Source of the DNA: Pelotomaculum sp. UBA3103
Lineage (GTDB): Bacteria; Bacillota; Desulfotomaculia; Desulfotomaculales; Pelotomaculaceae
Assembly: GCA_002365855.1 (NCBI GenBank)
Contig: DFAP01000111.1
Span: forward strand, 1-36,475
Length of the DNA: 36,475 nucleotides
Direction: 5' to 3'
Shown here: in pieces, positions 15,830 to 23,350 of the stretch
Numbering within the stretch: position 1 is the stretch's first letter
Layout: each line of letters starts with the position of its first letter
Program-made: the position numbers and the translations under genes
Notes under the pieces: generated by a model
Database searches by the model: none
What the model saw: the letters and a program-made list of their open reading frames with translations, nothing else
Told to the model about the DNA's origin: nothing

Positions 15830-18478
15830 TTATATATATACCTTCCCCTCGTCGCCGTCGACGGTAATCAACTGGCTGTCTTTGATTGTCTTCATCACGC
15901 CCGGAATGTTCACCACCGCAGGGATGCCGTACTCACGGGCTACAATGGCTCCGTGGCACAACGATCCTCCCGCTTCCATAACAATGGCGGATGCCCTCAG
16001 GAAAAGCGGCGTCCAGCCCGGGTCGGTTGACGGCGCCACCAGCACGTCTCCAGCCTGCAGTTTTTCTCCCTCGTCAGGATGGCGAACCAGTCTCGCCGCC
16101 CCGGCAGCCTTCCCTGCGGCTACGCCAAGACCTATAAACGAATTACCCTGACTGGGGGCGGCCGGTTTCGCAAAATGAGGAGCATTATCAACAATAAAGT
16201 CGGGGGGCGAAAGGGCTTCCAATTCTCCTCTCCTTATCTTCCGCTCAGCCACCAGAACATCCAATCCCCTGCCGTCCCAATCCCCCTGCATAATAGATAT
16301 AATTTCATTCAAAGAACAGTGATATATATCAGCCTGTTCCGCCAGGATTCCCCCTTTCCGCCAGCCGGCGACCGATCTCCTGGAACAAGATGCGTTCGGA
16401 CTCAAATATCTTGACTAACATGGACTTTCCCATTTCCTTGCGTTCAGCGCCTTTAACGGACTGGATTAACATTTTATTTATTGAACCGCGTCTGTAAAAG
16501 GGGACCCTCTCGTTTACTTCCCGCCAGGCCTCGTCCACTTTTTCCTTTTGACTGGCCTTTGTTTTACCGGGATCGGCGGTTTCCATGGTGCTTCTAATTG
16601 TATTTAAGAGGAAGGACGGGTCCTCCCTCCAGCGAGGGTTGATGATATCCAGTTCGTAAATACCCCGGTGCCCGTAATCCGCCAGGAAGTTTCGAAATGA
16701 TTGTTTGAACGGGGATTCATCTGGCAGCTCTTTTTCCCATAATAGAGGTGGAAAAGGTTCGGCAGAAAAAAACCTCCGTGCAGCGGCGTCCCCCCGGGCT
16801 ACTTTAGCCATTCCTGCCAGACGATAGCCGTGCTCGGCGCTGGTGATGTCTCCACTCCCTGCCATCAGGGCATTAGACATCGCCCGCCCTTTACCCGGAA
16901 AATATTTTTCCAGCGTTTTTATGAATGGAAATGTTACCTCAGCTGAACCAAAAACATATACAGGGATAAATTCAATGGTTGCGCTTCTAATCTCAGTAAT
17001 TTTTTTGATTAAATCTCTTTTCGTGAGGCTCTTCAAATCTTCTTTTAGCATGGCTCCTGTAAAACAGTTAACATCATTAAAACATTTTCCCGTGTTCTTT
17101 CTGATTTTTTGTACAATAAAAGCACCTTTTATCAAGCGGCCCAATCTTTTACATCCCTTAATGCCCCGGTATGGTTTTTCTTCGCTAATTTCCACTTCCC
17201 GCCCCCCGAAATTATCGTACTTTTCCTGAGCACCCATTCCCCGGGGATCTATACCCAAAGCATCATACAAAAGCCATCCCAGAATGTTTCCATTGAAATA
17301 TGCCCTGCCCTGATACAATCTGGCAACCTGTAAGCCGGGGGGTATTTGATAGCCCATTGTTCTTAAGGGAGCGCTAAACACCGTATTAAGGAACGGCTTT
17401 TTAAGGCTCCAGTTGAGGGTGGACTGGACCAATGGCATTACTTCCCTAAGATTCATATTTGACCATACATCGGGTTGATTTCTAAATCCGTCTATGGTGT
17501 ACCTTGGCAGCGCCGTCACCGGCCTGGCCTGGACCAGGGCAAAATCTTTTCCGTCAAACACCCATTCAATATCCTGGTGCTGTTCCCCGCAGCCAAGGGC
17601 GTCAAAGACCCGCTGGATCAGCATACCTAACCTGCGAATATTTTCATCGCTTAAAACCTGACTTGCCGCTGGCATGGCAGACTCGACAAATTCCGTCCCG
17701 CCGGCTTTTTTGGCAAGGGTTTTCCCTTCTTTGCGGCCAATTTTCTTTTGGGTTAGATCACACCAATAGTCTAAACGATATTCATTGGCTCAACGGCGCC
17801 GCTGACCACACTCTCACCCAGGCCGAAATTGGCGCTTATCAGCGCCATATCTTCCTGGCCGGTGCGGGGGTCGCAAGTGAAGCCGACTCCGGCGGCCTCA
17901 GCCTCCACCATCTCCATGATCACCACGGCCGGGATCACCTCGTCATCTTTAACATCCATTTTCCGCCTGTAAGCGACAGCCCTGGGTGCCCATAAAGAGG
18001 CATAACATTCTTTAATGGCGGACAGGATATTGTCCAGTCCCCGGATATTTAAGAACGATTCGTGGACCCCCGCGAAAGACGCTTTGCCGGAGTCCTCGGC
18101 AGTGGCCGAAGAGCGAACGGCCACCGGATTCCCCAGTATGCCGGCGGCTCTCAGTTTCTCTTCCAGCTCATCCCGGACATTTGAAGGGATGCGCCCGGCC
18201 ATTATTTTTTCTCTGAGCAGAAAAAGTTTTTGTTCATTCTCCTTATCCCCAATGTTAACGGTTGTTATATTTCGGGTGATTCTCCACATATCCTCAAGCA
18301 GGTTGTTTTCTTCAACAAAACTCCGGTGCGCTCCGGCTGTAAGGACGCCTCCGGCGGGAACATTGAACCCGTACCTCTCCAGCCTGCCCAGGTTCCACCC
18401 TTTCCCTCCGGCAGCTTCCACCCCGGCAAGGAAAGCCCCGGTCCAGTCGAGAAAGAAGTCTCCGCAATTTTTATCCAT
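15830..18478 (-). pseudogene. dikinase-type phosphotransferase, copy 4 (two frameshifts)
   Basis: The full family layout can be followed across three frames. N-terminal part from ATG 18478 (GGGGAGGAAG site): GGKGWNLG, AVRSSATAEDSG, GFTCDPRTG. Near 17788 the codons for Glu-Pro-Asp-Glu-Tyr have lost a base (CCAATG where relatives have CCGGATG), so this frame ends after AVEPMNIV. The middle frame carries DIEW, LVQARPVT and the variable domain until about 16352, where a run of five C on the plus strand has one base more than expected. The last frame carries QADIYHC and GGSLCHGAIVAREYG with the phospho-His. The total length, 2649 bases, is an exact multiple of three because the two shifts cancel. 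It is probably inactive unless the shifts are sequence errors; the homopolymer one could be. Catalytic residues are all still encoded. Confidence 0.85.
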
Positions 18479-18553
18479 GGTCTTCCTCCCCATTGGTTAT
18501 TTTTTCTCTATCCGGCTGTCGCTGCAATAATGTCATGGTTTATTTTTAGTTCT

Positions 18554-19189
18554 TTAACCGTCCCTGTTTTCTACCCCTTTTAGATAAAGGTCCATAATCA
18601 TATTAATACCTTCATCTACCGGGAATAATTCCGGATTTGCAACCCAGAGAACACCCCAATTACAGAACATTGAATCCAGGTGAGCGGCAAGGACCATACT
18701 GTCCATGTCCCGCCTGATTTCCCCCGCCTCCTTACCTCTCTCTATAATTGGCGCCAGGACATCTCTAAAACCGCTGCTCTCGCTCAGATCCAAATCCCTG
18801 AAGACTTGAAACACTTTTTGTAACCGGTAAGTATAATATTTTTCATAAATTTCCTTATTTAAATCAATTTGAAACCACTCCAGTGCTTTATGAAGCACCG
18901 CGACTAAGCGTGACCGGGTATCGGGCAGCTGTAATGCCTGGCTGAGCGCTTCAGGCCCCTGCTCCTTAATTATTCTCTGAACAAATTCGCATATGACAGC
19001 CTCTTTGACGGGGAAATAGTTGTATAGGGTTCTACGGGCAATGTCTGCGTTGTCCGCAATTTGCTCCATTGTGGCAGAATCAAATCCCTGCTTATTAAAT
19101 AAACCCATTGCTGCTTCAATAATCTTCCTTTTTGTTTCATCTTTCTTTTTTTCCACCCTACTCTGGGCAGGCTCTTTTTTGTTTTCCAT
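18554..19189 (-). CDS. TetR/AcrR-family repressor, module 4
   Basis: 211 residues from ATG 19189, which has GGAGG five bases upstream; the frame extends to 19252, but that would run through the operator array. The helix-turn-helix contains RVEKKKDETKRKII, GFDSATMEQIADNADIA and the recognition stretch ARRTLYNYFPVKEAV. The ligand-binding domain is strikingly similar to that of module 5, including the identical stretch NWGVLWVANPELFPVDEG near the C-terminus, so the two repressors may sense related ligands. The upstream control region is a regular array of TGCA elements (19205-19255), quite unlike the module 5 operators. It precedes phosphotransferase copy 4 by 75 bases and should be cotranscribed with it. 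Confidence 0.9.
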   Translation of the reverse strand: MENKKEPAQSRVEKKKDETKRKIIEAAMGLFNKQGFDSATMEQIADNADIARRTLYNYFPVKEAVICEFVQRIIKEQGPEALSQALQLPDTRSRLVAVLHKALEWFQIDLNKEIYEKYYTYRLQKVFQVFRDLDLSESSGFRDVLAPIIERGKEAGEIRRDMDSMVLAAHLDSMFCNWGVLWVANPELFPVDEGINMIMDLYLKGVENRDG

Positions 19190-19204
19190 TTGCGCCTCCA
19201 TTTT

Positions 19205-19255
19205 TGCATATTCTGCATATATGCACATACTGCAGACATGCACAGCGTGCATATA
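19205..19255. promoter_or_regulatory. operator array of six TGCA elements, module 4
   Basis: Three tandem 17-base units, each TGCA-N5-TGCA-N4, give TGCA at 19205, 19214, 19222, 19231, 19239 and 19248. Within it, TGCATATATGCA (19214-19225) is a perfect palindrome, and ATGCAC/GTGCAT (19238-19252) is an inverted pair around 3 bases. It lies between the promoter and the TetR start codon. Confidence 0.65.
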
Positions 19256-19260
19256 TAACC

Positions 19261-19289
19261 ATTCTTACATTAATTCAATTATTTGTCAA
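19261..19289 (-). promoter_or_regulatory. sigma-A-type promoter of the module 4 operon
   Basis: On the minus strand, a TTGACA consensus -35 (19284-19289) is followed after 17 bases by AAGAAT (19261-19266), a weak -10. The TGCA array begins right at the expected start site. Confidence 0.55.
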
Positions 19290-19310
19290 GATTATTTGAG
19301 CAAAAATAAA

Positions 19311-19334
19311 GCCGCGGGGCAACCGAGCCGCGGC
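19311..19334 (-). terminator. rho-independent terminator after module 5
   Basis: GCCGCGG and CCGCGGC pair with a 10-base loop. On the minus strand the stem is followed by TTTATTTTTG. It lies 37 bases after the mini-protein gene that closes module 5. Confidence 0.7.
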
Positions 19335-19370
19335 ATAATGAATCTTATGTTTTCCATATTGATATAGCAG

Positions 19371-19571
19371 TCACCTAATAAACTTATCAAACCGGTCTAT
19401 CTCGTCCGGATCTATTCCGGTTGTTTTTATAGCATCACTTTGAATATAAAAATCACACCACTTGCAAATATAAAATTTGGATTCGCTGTATTTAATTTTT
19501 TGATAAAGGTAATCACTGCTGGAAAAAATCGTGAAGCCCTTCCTGCATATCATGCATGTTGTATCAAACAT
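19371..19571 (-). CDS. four-cysteine zinc-ribbon-like mini-protein, module 5
   Basis: 66 residues with two CxxC pairs (C6/C9 and C36/C39). The third single cysteine of the module 3 paralogue is Ser here, so the four paired cysteines are the likely metal ligands. No family is recognised. It starts 17 bases after the stop of phosphotransferase copy 5 behind a GGGGG site, the same arrangement as in module 3, and ends just before a strong terminator, so it is the last gene of the operon. Its C-terminus is shorter (DEIDRFDKFIR) because of a one-base difference from the paralogue. Function unknown; conserved linkage points to a role with the phosphotransferase. Confidence 0.75.
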   Translation of the reverse strand: MFDTTCMICRKGFTIFSSSDYLYQKIKYSESKFYICKWCDFYIQSDAIKTTGIDPDEIDRFDKFIR

Positions 19572-19588
19572 CTGGTTTCCCCCTTGCC

Positions 19589-22236
19589 TTAGCTCTGAAG
19601 ATATACCTTTCCCTCACCGCCGTCGACGGTAATCAACTGACTGTCTTTGATCATCTTCATCACGCCCGGAATATTTATTACCGCCGGTATGCCGTACTCC
19701 CGGGCTACAATGGTGCTATGGGACGCAATTCCCCCTGTCTCCACAACAATGGCGGAAGCTCTTAAAAACAGGGGCGTCCAGCCGGGATCGGTTGACGGGG
19801 CTACCAGCACTTCTCCGGCCCGCAGCTTCTCCCCTTCGTCAGGATGATAAATTATTTTTGCCGCACCGGAGGCCCTTCCCGCTGCCACGCCTATACCTGC
19901 CAGCGCATTGCCCTTAACGCGGGTGGCGGGTTCTTCAAAATGAGGTGTTTCATCCATAATTATGTCAGGTGGTGAAATCTTCTCCATCTCTTTCATCCTG
20001 GCCTTGCGCTCGGCCACCAGAATATCCAATCCCTTGCCGGCCCAGTCTCCCTGCAGGACAGAGAAAATTTCAGCACAGGCGCAGTGGAATATATCGGCCG
20101 GCTCCGCAAGGATACCTCTTCCCGCCAAACGCCGCCCCATCTCCTGGAATACCAATCGTATAAATTCAGTTATCTTAACAAGCACCGACTTGGACATTTC
20201 CCTGGTTCCCATACCTTTTACCACCTGTTTTAAAGAACGATTAATTGATCCACGCCTGTATGAAGGCACCTTACGGTTTATTTCCCGCCAGACCTCGTCC
20301 GCCTTTTCTTTTTGCCGGGATCTTATTTTGCCCAAATCGGCTGTTTCCATGGTGCTTCTGATGACACTCAAGGGGTAAGAAGGGTCTTCCCGCCAGCGCT
20401 GATTGATCAAATCCATTTCGTAAACTCCCCGGTGCCCGTATTCCGCCAGGAAGTTTTTAAATGATTTTTTGAACGGGGATTCCTCCGGCAGTTCTTTTTC
20501 CCACAGGGGAGGATTATAGTTTTCACCGGAAAAGAACCTCCGGGCACTGGCGTCACCCCGTGCGGTTTCGGCCAGTTCCACCAGGCGGTACCCCTGATCC
20601 GCGCTGGTGATGTCCCCCTTCCCGGCCATCAGGGTGTTGGCGTAAGCTTTCCCTTTGCCGGGAAAATATTTTTCCAGCGTTTTTACAAGCGGATCCATGT
20701 TGGCGACACCGACACAAGACAGAAACACAGGATAATAATCTATGAATACACTTTTAATCTCTGTGAATTTATTAAGCAGCTCTTTTTCTGTCAGGCTTTT
20801 GAAATTCTCTTTTAACAACCCCCCCCCGTATAACTGTTAACTCGGTCAAAAGATTTTTGCGCGCCTTTTATGGTCTTAAGTCCACGGGGAATTAATTTCA
20901 CCAAGCGCCCCAATCTTTTAATTCCCTTGATTCCGCGGTAAGGTTTTTTTTCGTTGATCTCTATCTCCGGCTGGTGACCTCCCATGGCTTCGTTTAATTG
21001 CCGGGGCGTTATCCCCAAATTATCATAAAAGATCCACTGCTGCATGGACATGTTGAGATATAAACGGCCTTGATATAACCTGATATACCGCAAGCCAGGG
21101 GGTATTTCACAATCCAACACATCGGTTGTATTCTCGCGAAACTTTTCAGATAGTTTATACCAGCTCCAGTTTAGTGTCGACATGACCATGGGCGCGGTAT
21201 CCCTAGCCTGAGCATTGGACCATATGTCCGGCTGGTTTTTAATTTCATCAAAAGTGTACCTGGGCAGCGCCGTCACCGGCCTGGCCTGGACAATTTCGAA
21301 ATCTTTTCCGTTAAACACCCATTCAACATCCTGGTGCCGCTCACTGCCGCCAAGGGAGTCAAAGACCCGCTGGATGAGCATACCTAACCGGCTGATATTT
21401 TCGTCGCTTAAAACCTGCCCCGCCGCTGATCCGGCCGACTGGACAAATTCAGTCCCACCGTCTTTTTTAGCAATGGTTTTCCCTTCTTTGCGCCCAATTC
21501 TTTTTTGTGTTATTTCAAATGCCAAATTCATACGGTATTCATCCGGCTCAACGGCGCCGCCGACCACACTTTCGCCCAGGCCGTAATTAGCGCTTATAAC
21601 AAGAATAAATTCCTGGCCTGTGCCGGGATCACAGGTAAAGCCTACTCCGGCGGCCTCGGCCTCCACCATTTCCATGATCACCACGGCCGGGATCACCTCG
21701 TCATCTTTGACATCCATTTTCCGCCGGTAAGCGACAGCCCTGGGTGTCCACAGGGAGACATAGCAGCCTTTAACGGCGGACAGGATGTTGCCGAAGCCGC
21801 GGACATTTAAGAATGATTCGTGGACCCCCGCGAAAGACGCCTTGCCGGAGTCCTCGGCAGTGGCCGAAGAGCGAACGGCCACCGGCTTACCCAGTATGCC
21901 GGCGGCTCTCAGTTTTTCTTCCAGATCATCCCTGACATTGGAAGGAATACGGCCGGCTTTGATTTTTTCCCTGAGCAGGAATAATTTTTGTTCTATCTTC
22001 TTATCCCCGATGTTGCCGGTTGTTACACTTCGGCTGATTTTCCCTATGTCTTCAATTAGGTTGTTTCCTTCAATAAAACTCCGGTATGCTTTGGATGCAA
22101 GGCACCCTCCGGCGGGAACATTGAACCCGTACCTCTCCAGCCTGCCCAGGTTCCACCCCTTGCCCCCGGCCGCCTCCACCCCAGCCTGAAAAGCATCGGT
22201 CCAGTTGAGAAAGAACTCTCCGCAATTCTTATCCAT
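19589..22236 (-). pseudogene. dikinase-type phosphotransferase, copy 5 (frame interrupted at a run of nine G; possibly phase-variable)
   Basis: Start ATG 22236, behind GGGGGAGAAG; the frame reaches 22290 without a better site. The first 474 or so residues carry GGKGWNLG, AVRSSATAEDSG, GFTCDPGTG, DVEW and IVQARPVT and run into the middle domain up to VNSYTG. There a run of nine G (minus strand; 20819-20827) puts the frame into a stop, while the next frame continues with LLKENFKSLTEKEL to the normal end with GGIASHSTIVAREYG. Seven or ten G would restore one reading frame of about 881-882 residues. The His-loop Gly after His is Ser here. Apart from the G run there is no lesion, so the gene may be switchable, recently broken, or misread in sequencing. 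Cotranscribed with TetR upstream and the cysteine mini-protein downstream. Confidence 0.85.
20819..20827 (-). repeat. nine-base G homopolymer inside copy 5
   Basis: Nine consecutive G on the coding strand replace the non-repetitive Thr-Gly-Ala codons found at this point in copies 3 and 4. Frame analysis: length 7 or 10 gives an open gene, length 9 gives a stop within three codons. Confidence 0.9.
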
Positions 22237-22310
22237 GTCTTCTCCCCCATTGATTATTTTTTCATCCGGCTGTCGCTCCATTAATGTCATATGTGTTTAT
22301 TTTTAGTTCT

Positions 22311-22937
22311 TTAACCGTCCCTGTTTTCTACCCCGCTTAGAAAAAGGTCCATAATCATGTTAATACCCTCATCTACCGGGAATAATTCCGGATTTGCCAC
22401 CCAGAGAACACCCCAATTACTGTACATCGTTTCCAGGTGGGCGGAAATAATCATGCTGTTTATATCCCGCCTGATTTCTCCCGCTTCTATGCCCAATTTT
22501 ATAATTGGTTCCAGGACATCCCTGAAGCCGCTGCTCTCGCTCATATCTAAATCCCTGAAGACTTGAAACACTTTTTGTGTCCGGTAAGTAGCATATTTTT
22601 CAAAAATGTCCGTATCAGATTTAATATGAAACCACTCCAGTGCTTTATAAAGCACCGAAACCAGGCGTGACCGGGTATCGGGCAGCCGCATTACCTGCTT
22701 GAGCGCCTCAGGCCCCTGCTCCTTGATTATTCTCTGTACAAATTCGCAAATGATAGCTTCTTTGGCGGGGAAATGGTTATAGATGGTCCCCTTGTTGACG
22801 TCGGCCTCTTCGGCTATTTGCTCTACCGTGGTCTGGTCAAACCCCTGACTATTGAATAAATCCATGGCCACAGTAATAATCTTTTTCCTGGTTTCTTCTT
22901 TTTTTCTCTCGGTTCTGCTTACTCTGACCTGCTCCAT
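22311..22937 (-). CDS. TetR/AcrR-family repressor, module 5
   Basis: 208 residues. The helix-turn-helix contains RTERKKEETRKKII, GFDQTTVEQIAEEADV and the recognition stretch NKGTIYNHFPAKEAI. The ligand-binding domain closely matches module 4 (shared ESSGFRDVL and NWGVLWVANPELFPVDEG), but the recognition stretch differs, and so do the operators. The ATG has AGAGGTGG upstream. It is followed after about 75 bases by phosphotransferase copy 5. Two TCAACnnnGTTGA palindromes lie upstream, one overlapping the -10 box, the standard layout for a self-repressing TetR gene. The ligand is unknown. Confidence 0.9.
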   Translation of the reverse strand: MEQVRVSRTERKKEETRKKIITVAMDLFNSQGFDQTTVEQIAEEADVNKGTIYNHFPAKEAIICEFVQRIIKEQGPEALKQVMRLPDTRSRLVSVLYKALEWFHIKSDTDIFEKYATYRTQKVFQVFRDLDMSESSGFRDVLEPIIKLGIEAGEIRRDINSMIISAHLETMYSNWGVLWVANPELFPVDEGINMIMDLFLSGVENRDG

Positions 22938-22965
22938 TCTGCCACCTCTTCAATTGGTCTTTTAT

Positions 22966-22978
22966 TCAACCTGGTTGA
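22966..22978. promoter_or_regulatory. operator 1, module 5
   Basis: TCAACCTGGTTGA: perfect 5-base inverted arms around 3 bases, 28 bases before the TetR start codon. Confidence 0.65.
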
Positions 22979-22997
22979 CTATACAAATATGTTGAAT

Positions 22998-23014
22998 AAT
23001 CAACTAAGTTGATT
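22998..23014. promoter_or_regulatory. operator 2, module 5
   Basis: AATCAACTAAGTTGATT: perfect 7-base inverted arms around 3 bases. It overlaps the -10 box at 23012-23017. An extra GTTGA at 22991-22995 forms a further overlapping inverted pair. Confidence 0.7.
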
Positions 23015-23040
23015 TTAGTACATTTTTTTATAATTGGCAA
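23012..23040 (-). promoter_or_regulatory. sigma-A-type promoter of the module 5 operon
   Basis: On the minus strand, TTGCCA (23035-23040) and TAAAAT (23012-23017) are separated by 17 bases. The second operator overlaps the -10 box. Confidence 0.65.
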
Positions 23041-23064
23041 GTGCTTCTGCAAATTTTTTAGCGC

Positions 23065-23094
23065 AAAAAAGCCGCAAGCTATTTAGCCGGCGGC
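23065..23094 (-). terminator. minus-strand terminator upstream of module 5
   Basis: GCCGC (23071-23075) pairs with GCGGC (23090-23094), with an inner GCT/AGC pairing. The minus strand continues TTTTTTGCGC. No minus-strand gene lies directly upstream; it may stop antisense transcripts crossing the ligase gene. Confidence 0.55.
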
Positions 23095-23141
23095 ATTCTC
23101 GATGGAAGGAAATCCTCCCTGATTCATCAATAAAAAAATCT

Positions 23142-23165
23142 GAAGCAGCCGTTTAAGGCTGCTTC
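23142..23165 (-). terminator. second hairpin terminator between module 5 and the ligase gene
   Basis: GAAGCAGCC and GGCTGCTTC form a perfect 9-base-pair stem with loop GTTTAA. On the minus strand AGATTTTTTTATTG follows, a good U-tract. On the plus strand only TTTAG follows. The rest of the 413-base gap 22938-23350 holds the module 5 control region and probably the ligase promoter; a TATAAT is at 23281-23286 with no clear -35. Confidence 0.65.
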
Positions 23166-23350
23166 TTTAGTGGAGTTTTTGACGTTATAGGCAGCGTTCG
23201 GATGTCGAGATGGCTTTTTAGCGCATCCTGAAGAATCTGCGAAAAGTTTTTTATACATAGAAAAAAGCCCACTGTATATGTATAATATTAACAGCAAAAG
23301 TCCGTACAGGCAGATGTCATTGAAAAAGTAATTTAGCGGAGGATAACATA

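Noticed and set aside
19205..19255. CRISPR-like or satellite repeat
   Set aside because: Units are only 17 bases, without spacers, and lie exactly in a repressor promoter; an operator array explains them better.
7482..22236. Calling the five large genes phosphoenolpyruvate synthase (ppsA)
   Set aside because: The proteins end right after the phosphohistidine loop; the PEP/pyruvate-binding TIM barrel that follows in true PEP synthase is absent, and multiple TetR-controlled copies do not fit a gluconeogenic enzyme.
2318..22236. Phenylphosphate synthase for anaerobic phenol degradation
   Set aside because: It remains possible because it shares the ATP-grasp and His parts, but the known enzyme is split into separate subunits, and no UbiD-type carboxylase or other phenol pathway gene is in the window.
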